From assembly GCA_002345575.1 (NCBI GenBank), contig DDVX01000013.1, positions 1-64,000 on the forward strand: a DNA stretch of 64,000 bases, read 5' to 3'. Positions 1 through 7,450 of the stretch are shown in pieces. The first letter of the stretch is position 1. Every line of letters starts with the position of its first letter. Made by a program: the position numbers and the translations under genes. Below the pieces are notes generated by a model, which saw only the letters and a program-made list of their open reading frames with translations, was not told the origin of the DNA and did not search any database. This DNA comes from Stutzerimonas stutzeri (GTDB lineage Bacteria; Pseudomonadota; Gammaproteobacteria; Pseudomonadales; Pseudomonadaceae).

Positions 1-290
1 TGGCGGGCAGCCGGTGCCCTCAACAGCGCTTGTGAGAATGCTGCACGAAAAGACCGTAACCCAGAAATGACACGGGCTGGAGCCATGGCAAAGCCTCAAC
101 TGCACTCTCGGGGCGCTCGCCAGTTTCCGGCCAGCACTCATGGAATTCCGGTAGACGCGACTTGGCTCCGTCAAGGTCGTGCGTTGAAATCTTGAGTCAG
201 TGCGTAGTGCTGGCCACGCTCGTTATAGTGAAAGGGGTCATACCCATAGCAAAGCCGAGGTCTAACGTGACTATAAAAAATGAAGATCAA

Positions 291-677
291 ATGGCAGCCA
301 CAGATACTCCGCATGCAGGCAAGGTCGCGATGAAATTTTTCTTCAACCTTATGGAGAAATGGGGCTGCTCTGAGGATGAGCAGAAGGTTCTGCTAGGAGG
401 CATCGGCAACGATGCTTACCACAAGTACAAGAGCTCGCCGGAGATATGCCTGTGTCACGATCTTATGGAGAGGATTTCCTACCTGATGGGGATCCACAGG
501 TCCTTGAGGGTGATCTTCAGTAACCACGCCGACTACGGTTACCATTGGGTAAGAAAACCCAATAAAACACCTCCCTTCAATGGCCAAAGCGCTCTGCAGT
601 TAATGCTGTCTGGCCGTACTGCTGAACTGGCCGAGGTGCGCCGCTATCTAGATTCGGTACGAGAACCACCTTTCTAA
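291..677 (+). CDS. Xre/MbcA/ParS-type antitoxin (orphan)
   Basis: Predicted antitoxin of the Xre/MbcA/ParS family, which normally neutralises a RES-domain NAD-degrading toxin and represses its own promoter. From the ATG at 291 the protein is 128 aa, the usual length; the N-terminal half (FFFNLMEKWGCSEDEQ...) fits the Xre-like helix-turn-helix and the C-terminal half (RVIFSNHADYGYHWVRKPN, then GQSALQLMLSGR) fits the toxin-binding domain. A GTG at 267 is an alternative start; the open frame extends to 162 but that part has no family resemblance. No RES toxin follows within 850 bases, so it appears orphaned, or its toxin has been lost. Family assignment is by recalled motif similarity. Confidence 0.75.
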   Translation: MAATDTPHAGKVAMKFFFNLMEKWGCSEDEQKVLLGGIGNDAYHKYKSSPEICLCHDLMERISYLMGIHRSLRVIFSNHADYGYHWVRKPNKTPPFNGQSALQLMLSGRTAELAEVRRYLDSVREPPF

Positions 678-835
678 ATAAAGTTGTCGTAACGCATCGA
701 AAGCATCCGGGAATTCCTGGCGGCGCAGCCACGTCTCTTGAGCGCGATTCACAAAAAAAAGCAGCGTTTAACTGAAGGGCGGCACCCTGCTGAATTTCGA
801 AGTCGGGAGCCTTGGGGCAGGCATCGGCTGCAATT

Positions 836-1075
836 TCACTGGTATACGCCGTGCTCGATGCGCTGCAAGTATGCCTCGACAGCCTGCAACCCTACCGGAT
901 CAGTGATAATTGCCGATGGCATCTCACCATTGAAGTACCTGCAGGGTCGGCCAAGCCATTCCTCGGCCAGTTTCTGGTTACCAAAGACGCTAATCGCCCG
1001 CTCCAGCACTTTGTTGTACTGGCCAGAGCTTAACGGAACCGATTGTTTCCTTACTGAAGGCTTTTTGCGCATCAC
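836..1075 (-). CDS. Short MbcA/ParS toxin-binding-domain protein, probably truncated antitoxin
   Basis: 79 aa protein with the C-terminal antitoxin domain only: FGNQKLAEEWLGRP, then ITDPVGLQAVEAYLQRIEHG, matching the toxin-binding domain of the MbcA/ParS/Xre family. The N-terminal helix-turn-helix of full-length members (about 130 aa) is missing, and an in-frame TGA lies a few codons upstream of the GTG start, so it may be a remnant. It is the second antitoxin-like gene in this island and again has no RES toxin beside it. It sits directly downstream of the decayed copy of the small gene at 2670-2849, suggesting a shuffled region. Confidence 0.55.
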   Translation of the reverse strand: MMRKKPSVRKQSVPLSSGQYNKVLERAISVFGNQKLAEEWLGRPCRYFNGEMPSAIITDPVGLQAVEAYLQRIEHGVYQ

Positions 1076-1106
1076 GACCTCTTTCGAATTGGAGAAACTT
1101 CACGAG

Positions 1107-1187
1107 ATCTTTTGAGTTGAAAGCTGCAGCGCTTGTGCCGCCGGAGGATGCAAGGTGCATCCATTCACAATCAATGCGCGCCATCAC
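1107..1187 (-). pseudogene. Frameshifted, truncated copy of the small gene at 2670-2849
   Basis: About 90 bases here align without gaps except one to the 5' end of the 59-aa gene at 2670-2849, including its ribosome-binding region (both read GGCGTAATC or GAGCGTAATC before the ATG). Relative to that copy there is one extra base right after the TGG codon (TGGATGCACC against TGGACCACC), which throws the rest out of frame, and the similarity ends after about 30 codons. It is a diverged duplication, roughly three-quarters identical by eye, not a recent one. Confidence 0.6.
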
Positions 1188-1249
1188 GATTACGCCCCTT
1201 TTAGAGTCCCGGGTTCTAGCCGGGTTCTACCCCGAGAGCACGCGCGCTG

Positions 1250-1423
1250 ATGGGTATGGATTGCAGTTTGCCACTCTTCACGCTAGCTGGGGTTATGGCT
1301 CGGCTGAAGAATCTCAGCGATTCTAGACGCGTTGCCCGGGATGGCTTTTTCTACGACGGCGGTACCCTACCTCTGGAGCTCAGACTGGCGCAGTATCTTA
1401 GGCCTTTCCAGGATTCCCTCTAG
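1250..1423 (+). CDS. Possible 57-aa ORF or gene remnant, unknown
   Basis: An uninterrupted 57-codon frame starting at ATG 1250 (further ATGs at 1256 and 1295) and ending with TAG. The C-terminal part, with RRVARDGFFYDGG and then LELRLAQYLRPF, has the amphipathic look of real protein rather than random translation. I do not recognise a family. No clear Shine-Dalgarno precedes any of the starts. It could be the tail of a lost mobile-element gene. The flanking bases 1188-1249 and 1424-1538 hold nothing I can support. Confidence 0.2.
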   Translation: MGMDCSLPLFTLAGVMARLKNLSDSRRVARDGFFYDGGTLPLELRLAQYLRPFQDSL

Positions 1424-1538
1424 AACGGTGAGATCAACGTCAGTGAAAAACACGCCGCTCATTACGGCAGGACGCTTTCGGAATAAAACTAAGGACGCGA
1501 GACTTCTACATCTTGCCGATCGGCTTTGATGTCGTGAA

Positions 1539-2303
1539 TTAAACCGTAGGAAAAGCGGCTTTCAAAAGCGCTGGCAGCACCTCGGATGCTCGGCCAATCA
1601 ACATCAGCTCGTTGGCATTGCCGAGGGAGACGTCCGCAAGATTGACATGGATTACGGTAGCTCCCGCAGCGAGTGCTATTTCCGGGATGTCCGCCGCAGG
1701 CGTAACGATGCCTGAGGTACCTACAGAGATCAGTACCTGGCACGTTTTCACCATATGCATGGCTGCTTTCCAGGGAGCCATGGGTAAATCCTCTTTGAAC
1801 CAGACGACAGCGGGCCGCAATTTCCCATTGCAGCGTCTGCAACGAGGGGGCTCTACCTCCTGTCCATCACCATGTACCACTAGCTGCTCCTCACTCAGAT
1901 CGGCAGGCCGATGGCAGGCGAAGCATTTCGGCTGCGCAAGACTCCCGTGTAGATGAACCACGTCCACCGACCCAGCGCGCTCGTGAAGGTCATCAATGTT
2001 CTGAGTCACTACGAACACCTCCCTGCCTGTGGCAGCAAGTCGCGACGGCACTAGATGAGCTGCATTCGGTTGGGCTTGTGTAGTCTGATGCCTTCTCCAC
2101 AAATACCATCCCCAAACGAGCGCAGCGTTGGCACGGAACGCCTCTGCGGTCTCCAATCGCTGGGGATCGTACGTTGCCCAAAGCCCGGTAAGCTTGTCGC
2201 GGAAGGTGGGAATACCACTTTCCGCGGAAATACCAGCGCCCGTGAAGAACACCACGCTACGGGCGGATTGCAAGGCGAAGGATGCTTGCTGCATGTCGCT
2301 CAT
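1539..2303 (-). CDS. Sirtuin NAD-dependent deacylase (SIR2/CobB family, class III-like)
   Basis: Removes acyl groups from protein lysines using NAD. The 254 aa protein has the Rossmann motif GAGISAESGIP (residues 23-33), TQNIDDLHERAG (100-111), the catalytic histidine in HLHG (H119), and a zinc site of four cysteines (C127, C130, C155, C158). Y67 and R70 form the YxxR pair that in E. coli CobB and human SIRT5 favours succinyl/malonyl-lysine, so desuccinylase activity is likely by family knowledge. Its ATG overlaps the stop of the upstream BPSL0761-type gene by 4 bases (ATGA), implying translational coupling. Its presence on an island suggests an accessory paralogue rather than the only chromosomal cobB. 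Confidence 0.9.
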   Translation of the reverse strand: MSDMQQASFALQSARSVVFFTGAGISAESGIPTFRDKLTGLWATYDPQRLETAEAFRANAALVWGWYLWRRHQTTQAQPNAAHLVPSRLAATGREVFVVTQNIDDLHERAGSVDVVHLHGSLAQPKCFACHRPADLSEEQLVVHGDGQEVEPPRCRRCNGKLRPAVVWFKEDLPMAPWKAAMHMVKTCQVLISVGTSGIVTPAADIPEIALAAGATVIHVNLADVSLGNANELMLIGRASEVLPALLKAAFPTV

Positions 2304-2629
2304 GAGGGACCTGTCTGATGATGCTTTATGGCTGGATCGTTAGAGCAGGTGTCATAGCTCGATGGTCGAGCGCCCGACTCTAGCGATGAGCAGAGCAGCG
2401 GCTGGTGGAATGCGATTACCCTCCTTCGGTATTCATCCTCAGGCGCCTCGTTCACCAGGCATTCCTCAAGACGCCCCAGCGAGAAAACTTGAGCGGCAGA
2501 GAGGTAGTGCCTAAGCAGACTTTTGGCAGAACGGCGGATACCCTGCGGTAAATCTTCGTCACGAGAGAGCTCACGCAGGAACGCCTCTGTTTTGACGATT
2601 GCGCGCGTTCGCTCATAAGGAAGGGTCAA
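2300..2629 (-). CDS. BPSL0761 family protein
   Basis: 109 aa protein whose first 70 residues (PYERTRAIVKTEAFLRELS, then IRRSAKSLLRHYLSA) match the small BPSL0761 family common on proteobacterial islands; function is unknown. The start is a TTG at 2629 chosen because AGGAG lies about 9 bases upstream (complement of 2639-2643). The C-terminal 40 residues are less typical of the family. The stop codon overlaps the sirtuin start by 4 bases, so the two are probably one transcription unit together with the two small genes upstream. Confidence 0.6.
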   Translation of the reverse strand: MTLPYERTRAIVKTEAFLRELSRDEDLPQGIRRSAKSLLRHYLSAAQVFSLGRLEECLVNEAPEDEYRRRVIAFHQPLLCSSLESGARPSSYDTCSNDPAIKHHQTGPS

Positions 2630-2669
2630 TCTCGTTATCTCCTGATCATGAACTAAAAGCCCCGGCTAG

Positions 2670-2849
2670 CTAGCTCACCAACGCCGACCATCCAGTGCGC
2701 AGTTCAGCGCCTCGGGCATCGAAGCAAAAGTGGTGAAGCCGTACCAAGTAGGGGGCGATGTCCACTAGCGTTTTACGAGCTGAAAGCTGCAGAGCTTGTA
2801 ACGCCGCAAGATTCAAGGTGGTCCAATCCTGATCAGAGCGCGTGATCAT
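2670..2849 (-). CDS. Small hypothetical protein, intact member of a duplicated pair
   Basis: 59 aa from the ATG at 2849, preceded by GGAGCG. The sequence (TTLNLAALQALQLSARKTL, then DIAPYLVRLHHFCFDARG) has no recognised family. A shortened, frameshifted copy of its first 30 codons lies at about 1107-1187. It overlaps the end of the upstream small membrane-protein gene by 17 bases and is followed by the BPSL0761 gene after 40 bases, so it belongs to the same minus-strand cluster. A longer open frame to 2894 exists but lacks a ribosome-binding site. Confidence 0.45.
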   Translation of the reverse strand: MITRSDQDWTTLNLAALQALQLSARKTLVDIAPYLVRLHHFCFDARGAELRTGWSALVS

Positions 2850-3015
2850 GATTACGCTCCTTTTTGGCCTCCCTCCATTCCATCCACTTGGCAAAACCCC
2901 ACGCCGCGGTTCCCATTGTCAGCAAGGCCCGGAGTAGCCATTGCGGAAATTGGTACTGGCCGCTTAGCCAAAGACCTGCGCCTCCGCTAAGCATCGCCAT
3001 ACAAAACCATCTCAT
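2833..3015 (-). CDS. Small membrane protein, unknown
   Basis: 60 aa with two short hydrophobic stretches (AMLSGGAGLWL; LLRALLTMGTAAWGF) followed by a charged tail (KWMEWREAKKERNHDH), typical of small phage or plasmid membrane proteins. No family recognised. It is the first gene of a minus-strand cluster that continues through the 59-aa gene, the BPSL0761 gene and the sirtuin, with which its 3' end overlaps by 17 bases. Confidence 0.4.
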   Translation of the reverse strand: MRWFCMAMLSGGAGLWLSGQYQFPQWLLRALLTMGTAAWGFAKWMEWREAKKERNHDHAL

Positions 3016-3605
3016 CAGCCTGTTCCCCGATTACATACGAGATACCACGATAACCGCATGCTCTCCTGTGCTAACGCCAGTGCTGAAAATTTTGTCGGCT
3101 CCGAGATTTGGAAGTGAGAATGGAAAACCTCCGAATTCCCGACGCAGCCTTCATACTGCCGAAAAACCTGGTCGCCTGGGAACAGCGTGAGCATGCGATT
3201 TGGTGGAGGTTTCCCAGTGAGCGCTTGTGGCGGTCCTGTGATTTTTTGCAGGACCGCCACCGACATCTTGCGGTAATCGAGTGCAGCGACACTGGCTACA
3301 AGAGCGAAGTCTCGATGACAGATCAGTGAACTGCTGATGGATTAGCTGAGTGCGGCATGGGAATAGTGAATTTGCCCGGTGGTATTGCGGGATTTTCAGC
3401 TCAGCAACGGCGGTGGTAGCTGGCAGGCCTGCGGCGAATTTAAATATCAGAAGCTGCGGATAGAGATGAGGGGCGTCGTCGTTACAACGCTCTGGGCCTA
3501 GGAGCTTTTTGCTATTCTGTCGGCCTGCGCCGCGGGACTTCGTTGGCAACGGCTCGCCGTTGCTTCCCCCTGCGGACACCCATTCAACCGTTTCCTGAGG
3601 TCACG
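3016..3605. other. 590-base stretch with no supportable gene
   Basis: Short open frames occur on both strands but none shows a family resemblance or a clear ribosome-binding site. The one structural feature is the perfect inverted repeat at 3227-3260. Base composition is mixed, as in the rest of the island. Confidence 0.5.
3227..3260. repeat. Perfect 12-bp inverted repeat with T-rich loop
   Basis: GTGGCGGTCCTG at 3227-3238 is repeated inverted at 3249-3260, separated by a 10-base loop containing six T. No T run follows on either strand, so it does not look like an ordinary terminator. Confidence 0.8.
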
Positions 3606-3851
3606 ATGCGAAATCATGTAGTGATTGAGGACTGGGATGGCGACGGTGCTATTCGCCTACCCGACGAAGTTCTGCAGGAAATGGGCGTCGACGTTGGGGA
3701 CACGCTCTATGTGCTCGAGGAGTTCGTAGGCACTACTCGTTGCCTCGTGCTCAGTAAATCGCCGCGTATCCCTGATCGTGTAGATGAGCTGGTTGGCCAT
3801 TGGGAGTCGTTTGGCAAAGACTCCGCCGAGATAAACGCCAAGGACGAGTGA
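3606..3851 (+). CDS. AbrB/MazE-like (SpoVT-fold) antitoxin-type protein
   Basis: 81 aa from the ATG at 3606 (preceded by TGAGGT). The core VVIEDWDGDGAIRLPDEVLQ, then MGVDVGDTLYVLEE, is the swapped-hairpin AbrB/MazE DNA-binding fold: strand, proline-initiated helix, GD turn, strand. Such proteins are antitoxins or transition-state regulators. No toxin gene follows; the next 500 bases look empty. It is the last gene before the island boundary. Confidence 0.65.
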   Translation: MRNHVVIEDWDGDGAIRLPDEVLQEMGVDVGDTLYVLEEFVGTTRCLVLSKSPRIPDRVDELVGHWESFGKDSAEINAKDE

Positions 3852-4354
3852 GCTGACTACCCAGCCTGCTGCCCGCGAATCCTGTTTGACGCTCTACCAT
3901 TGGCCCCAGCAAAGAGCAGAGACCTTCATGCATAGACAAGGGCCGATAGCTTTTGGCCAACCACGTTCCTAGGTTGCGCAAAGGTAACAGCCCAGGACAA
4001 AAAGCAGGTTTTACGAACTCAAGCGCAGCATGATTGTAGTCATGCATCCCAAGCGCTGATGGAGCCGGGGCGGCGCCAGGTACCAGCGATCTATTAACCT
4101 CACTGAGCTACGATGCTCGCTGCAGGCCGCGAGGAACTCCGGCTCAATGAGACGACAGTAAGACGCGTCAGGGTCTAGCTAGTGGTCAAAAATCGATATT
4201 CCGGATTTCGTTTTTTGTGCCAAAGGTAACTGCCCTCAGACGCCGCTATTAGCCTTAAACTGCAGACACGGTAAAAGACGAAATCCTTGCAGTACGGCAC
4301 TTAGAGCCATTTTTGAACGCTTGCCGCCAATCAAGATTTCTGTACCGCATTGCC
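3852..4354. other. Island end, no gene seen
   Basis: About 500 bases between the AbrB-like gene and the tRNA fragment with no coding frame I can support on either strand. Probably decayed island DNA. Confidence 0.5.
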
Positions 4355-4398
4355 CTCCGAAGGAGGGGTCGTGGGTTCGAATCCCGCCTGGTGCGCCA
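4355..4398 (+). other. tRNA-Arg(CCG) 3' fragment: attachment site at the right end of the island
   Basis: From CTCCGAA (a 7-base anticodon loop with anticodon CCG) the sequence continues through variable region, T-arm GTGGG-TTCGAAT-CCCGC, acceptor strand CTGGTGC, discriminator G and CCA at 4396-4398. The 5' half is absent: nothing upstream pairs with the acceptor strand or completes the anticodon stem. This is the duplicated 3' tRNA end left when a tyrosine-integrase island inserts in a tRNA gene. The intact tRNA should lie at the other island end, to the left of the window. Arg identity rests on the anticodon loop alone. Confidence 0.8.
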
Positions 4399-4409
4399 GA
4401 CAAAAGGCA

Positions 4410-4445
4410 AAAAGGCCTCAGGAGCAATCCTGGGGCCTTTTGTTT
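4410..4445 (+). terminator. Rho-independent terminator of the original tRNA gene
   Basis: AAAAGGCC-TCAGGA, loop GCAA, TCCTGGGGCCTTTTGTTTT: a long GC stem followed by T-rich sequence, 12 bases after the CCA. Its position supports the idea that the tRNA transcription unit originally ended here. Confidence 0.8.
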
Positions 4446-4507
4446 TGGGGTGTCGCTTATTAATGATGCGCGAGGGACTGGCTTACTCTGCCCATCGCAA
4501 GATGAAG

Positions 4508-4900
4508 TCAGCGGCGCATACGCTCATTCATCCGCAGCTGGCGGAAATCTTCGTGGGTGCATGTACGCGGCTCGCTGCCGGTCAGGTCATAGCAACGCTG
4601 CCCATAACCCATCGGCCAATAAGCGATGCCCACCGGCGGCCAGAAGATCGAAGCTACCCGAAAGCGGCTGCGCAGCTTACCGCTGTTGACCGTCTCTGAC
4701 TGCTGATCCACCAGACGATAAGGAATGCCGCCGGCCGCACCCCATGAGAACGGGCGGCTGCGCACAAGCCCTTCATCGAAGCTGGCGGGCCTCTCGCTAA
4801 CCACCAGCCGGGTGTCGTCTGGCAGCTTGAACCAGGCGCCTGTCGAGCAGCCAGCCACTAACAGGGCGAGTGGGAACAGAAAAGCTAAGCGGGTTTTCAT
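4508..4900 (-). CDS. Hypothetical lipoprotein
   Basis: 130 aa with a signal peptide (MKTRLAFLFPLALLVAGC) ending in a lipobox LVAGC, so C18 is probably lipidated and the protein is envelope-attached. The rest has no family I recognise; a hydrophobic patch (ASIFWPPVGIAYWPMGYG) lies near residue 90 and two further cysteines follow at the C terminus. It is the first chromosomal gene right of the island and is transcribed toward it. Confidence 0.75.
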   Translation of the reverse strand: MKTRLAFLFPLALLVAGCSTGAWFKLPDDTRLVVSERPASFDEGLVRSRPFSWGAAGGIPYRLVDQQSETVNSGKLRSRFRVASIFWPPVGIAYWPMGYGQRCYDLTGSEPRTCTHEDFRQLRMNERMRR

Positions 4901-5011
4901 AATCGATCCTTGAAAAACGAAGTTAATGGCGAGAGATAGCGTCAGGTATTGGTTGCCGGCTTACTTCTTGGTGCTGGGCGAGAAGCCGGTATAGGTAGCC
5001 GACATACCTGT

Positions 5012-5392
5012 TCAACTTTTTTTAGCTTTCTTCGGCTTCAAATACTTGGTCAGCCCCTGGAACCACATGACCAGCGCCGGATTGCCCTGGATCTGGATGT
5101 GCTTGTCCTGAATACCCTGCATGAACGCCAACTGCTTGTTCTTCGCGGTCATGGTCTGGAAGCCGTAGAGCGCATCACGGAAGCCCAACGAGAAAGCCGG
5201 CTCATGCGCCGGGCCGCTGCTGCTGGTGATGCGCTGGTTCTTGACGATGAAGTGCCGTGCCACCTTGCCGTCCAGGGTATGTAACTGGAAGGTCAGATCC
5301 TTGTCGCCAAGCTGCTGTTGGAACTCGGCACTGTTACGGCTGGCCTTGCCCATCATTCGGCCCAGCATCCATAGAAGAAAGCGAAATTTCAT
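5012..5392 (-). CDS. SCP2-like small protein
   Basis: 126 aa, basic C terminus (KYLKPKKAKKS). The pattern of a beta-sheet core (LTFQLHTLDGKVARHFIV) followed by GFRDALYGFQTM and IQGNPALVMWF resembles the SCP2 sterol-carrier fold seen in several Pseudomonas proteins, but the match is weak and no ligand is implied. It stands alone between the lipoprotein and hup genes. Confidence 0.5.
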   Translation of the reverse strand: MKFRFLLWMLGRMMGKASRNSAEFQQQLGDKDLTFQLHTLDGKVARHFIVKNQRITSSSGPAHEPAFSLGFRDALYGFQTMTAKNKQLAFMQGIQDKHIQIQGNPALVMWFQGLTKYLKPKKAKKS

Positions 5393-5507
5393 GATGTTTC
5401 CCGACCAGAGGTGAAAATTCCCGCATTGTAGCGGCTTGCCGGAGTGGGAAAAGGGCTTTGCGCGGCGGGAACGGGTTGGTCTGTGGCAGACCGGTGGGTC
5501 GGGTTAA

Positions 5508-5529
5508 CCCGGAGCCAGGCGGCTCCGGG
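5508..5529. terminator. GC hairpin after the HU gene
   Basis: CCCGGAGCC, loop AGGC, GGCTCCGGG, 9 bases beyond the HU stop on the minus strand. There is no T tract, so termination strength is uncertain. Confidence 0.45.
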
Positions 5530-5538
5530 TAGCGCGGA

Positions 5539-5811
5539 TCAGTTGACCGCGTCCTTGAGCATTTTCCCGGGTTTGAAGGCAACGGTATTGCTGGCCTTGA
5601 TAGTCACCGGCTCTCCTGTCTGAGGATTTTTGCCGGTACGTGCGCCGCGGTGGCGTTGCAGAAATGTTCCAAAACCGACCAGAGTGACGCTGTCCTTGCG
5701 GTTCAGCGCGTTGGTGATTTCATCCAGAACGGCGTTAAGTACACGATTAGCCTGATCCTTGGTGAGGTCGGCCTTTTCGGCGATGGCCGCCGCGAGTTCC
5801 GGTTTGCGCAT
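5539..5811 (-). CDS. hupA: DNA-binding protein HU
   Basis: 90 aa histone-like nucleoid protein. The start at 5811 gives the standard N terminus MRKPELAAAIAEKADLTK; the open frame runs further upstream but without similarity. The DNA-embracing arm region reads FGTFLQRHRGARTGKNPQTG, and the end FKPGKMLKDAVN is typical. It matches the HU gene that I recall next to rubredoxin reductase in P. aeruginosa (PA5348). Confidence 0.95.
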   Translation of the reverse strand: MRKPELAAAIAEKADLTKDQANRVLNAVLDEITNALNRKDSVTLVGFGTFLQRHRGARTGKNPQTGEPVTIKASNTVAFKPGKMLKDAVN

Positions 5812-5958
5812 GAGTAGCCTCTGATATTTCTTGTTGTTGTGTGTGCTGTTCAGTGAACAGCGCTCCAAGGCGCTGGGGCAGCTACATAGTGCCGCAGGCT
5901 CGGGGAGAATGGCACGCTGCTAGCAGTGGCGCCAGTACCCTAAAGTGTTAGGCCGATC

Positions 5959-7143
5959 TCAACCTGAAGGCGTTAATGACAGAACTTGAGGCAGCTCCGC
6001 CATTACCGGGGGCAGCTGCTTGTTCAACGCCAGGCGCTGCTGCACGGCGTTACCGGTCAGCGCATAGCCCAGCAGGCGTCCATCGGGCGCCTGGAACAGC
6101 GCCGCGATATCACGGCCCTCACCCTCAACGATCCAGCCACCTTCGCTGTCCTTCTGTGGCGGCGACACCACCAGCGGGCACACCGGCGTTTTCACCGTCA
6201 CCGGCATCGGACCGTAGCTGACAGCCGTCGCGTTACCAGCCAGCGTCCGCGCCAGTGCACGCACCCCGCTCATCAGCGGCATGACGTAAAGCAGGCTGAG
6301 CCCATCAACTTCGGCGCAGTCGCCCAGTGCATAAATGTGCCTGGCGGAGGTCCGCAGGTAGCGGTCCACCACGATGCCACGCGCGGTTTCCAGCCCGGCG
6401 CTGGACGCAAGCACAGTGCGCGGTCGCAGGCCGACGGCACTGATCAGCAGTTCGCAAGACAACACCTGCCCATCGGAAAGCTGCGCCTGCAGGCCATCGA
6501 CGCCCTGATCGAGTCGTTCCACCACCCCACCGAAGTGGAAACGTGCGCCCAGCGACTCCAGGCCACTCTGCACCGCAGCTGCCACCGCTGCCGGCAACAG
6601 CCCAGGCATGACTTGCTCGCCTGGCGACACCAGATCGACCTCGTAGCCACCCTGCAGCAGATCGTTGGCGAATTCGCAGCCGATCAGCCCGGCGCCGAGA
6701 ATCAGCACGCGACGCTTGCCTCTGGCCGCCTCGCGGAAGCGGCCGTAGTCCAGCAGATCATTGATCGAGAAGACCTGGTCCGATGCATCACCTGCCAGCG
6801 GCACATGAATGGGCTGTGCGCCCCAGGCGAGCACCAGGTCGCGATAGGGCACCGGCTCGTTGCCGATCCAGACGCGGCGGCTGTCCGGATCGAGGCGGGT
6901 CACCCGAGTATGGGTACGGATCTCGGCATTGAGCTGAATGGCCATCTGACCGGCGTCCAGCATGCCGAGCGAATCGGCATCCTTGCCCATGGCAAAGCCG
7001 GTGGAGAGCATCGGCTTGGAATAGGAGCGACCGTCGTCGGCAGTGATCAGCAGCAGCGGCGTCTGACTGTCGTGCTTGCGAAACTCCCGCGCCAGGTTAT
7101 AGCCCGCCAGGCCGGTGCCGATGATTACCAGGGGTACCGTCAT
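5959..7143 (-). CDS. rubB: Rubredoxin-NAD(+) reductase
   Basis: 394 aa FAD enzyme transferring electrons from NADH to rubredoxin. N-terminal FAD motif GTGLAGYNLAREF (9-21), second Rossmann NADH motif GAGLIGCEFANDL (around 150), and the FAD-binding YALGDCAEVDG (around 275). The gene begins 30 bases after the rubredoxin stop, so the two form an operon supplying reduced rubredoxin for alkane hydroxylation or oxidative stress defence. No alkane hydroxylase gene is in the window. Confidence 0.92.
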   Translation of the reverse strand: MTVPLVIIGTGLAGYNLAREFRKHDSQTPLLLITADDGRSYSKPMLSTGFAMGKDADSLGMLDAGQMAIQLNAEIRTHTRVTRLDPDSRRVWIGNEPVPYRDLVLAWGAQPIHVPLAGDASDQVFSINDLLDYGRFREAARGKRRVLILGAGLIGCEFANDLLQGGYEVDLVSPGEQVMPGLLPAAVAAAVQSGLESLGARFHFGGVVERLDQGVDGLQAQLSDGQVLSCELLISAVGLRPRTVLASSAGLETARGIVVDRYLRTSARHIYALGDCAEVDGLSLLYVMPLMSGVRALARTLAGNATAVSYGPMPVTVKTPVCPLVVSPPQKDSEGGWIVEGEGRDIAALFQAPDGRLLGYALTGNAVQQRLALNKQLPPVMAELPQVLSLTPSG

Positions 7144-7173
7144 GCAGCTTCCTCTATTGGTCGTGATCGCGAA

Positions 7174-7338
7174 TCAGATCGCAACCATCTCGAAATCCAT
7201 CTTGCCTACACCACAATCGGGACACAGCCAGTCTTCGGGTACGTCCGCCCAGGCGGTGCCGGGCGCAATGCCCTCGTCCGGCAGCCCCAGAGCTTCGTCA
7301 TAGATGAAGCCGCATACCACGCATTGCCATTTTTTCAT
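7174..7338 (-). CDS. rubA: Rubredoxin
   Basis: 54 aa protein MKKWQCVVCGFIYDE...LCPDCGVGKMDFE. Two CxxC knuckles (C6-x2-C9 and C39-x2-C42) bind one iron, and the spacing is that of AlkG2/RubA-type rubredoxins able to pass electrons to oxygenases. An ATG at 7338 preceded by GATCCC is the only plausible start. Only one rubredoxin is present; P. aeruginosa carries two in tandem at the equivalent locus (from memory). Confidence 0.95.
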   Translation of the reverse strand: MKKWQCVVCGFIYDEALGLPDEGIAPGTAWADVPEDWLCPDCGVGKMDFEMVAI

Positions 7339-7410
7339 GGGATCACCCTGATCAGTGCGTTTGCATTGAACGCTATACCAGAACGCAGTATTGCGCCAAA
7401 TACAAACAAA

Positions 7411-7432
7411 ACGGGCGGCCTAGGCCGCCCGT
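7411..7432 (-). terminator. Terminator of the permease gene
   Basis: ACGGGCGGCC-TA-GGCCGCCCGT perfect hairpin followed on the minus strand by TTTGTTTG, located 19 bases after the permease stop. Confidence 0.8.
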
Positions 7433-7450
7433 TGTGCTCAACGCTATCGC

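Noticed and set aside
3227..3260. Integron attC site
   Set aside because: The core RYYYAAC/GTTRRRY boxes are absent, so the hairpin is not an attC despite the cassette-like small genes nearby.
3108..3329. 73-aa plus-strand frame in the island
   Set aside because: No family resemblance, and it contains the perfect inverted repeat, which argues against coding.
4236..4427. Minus-strand frame containing GAPGGIRTHDP
   Set aside because: This peptide is the well-known artefact of translating the complement of a tRNA 3' end.
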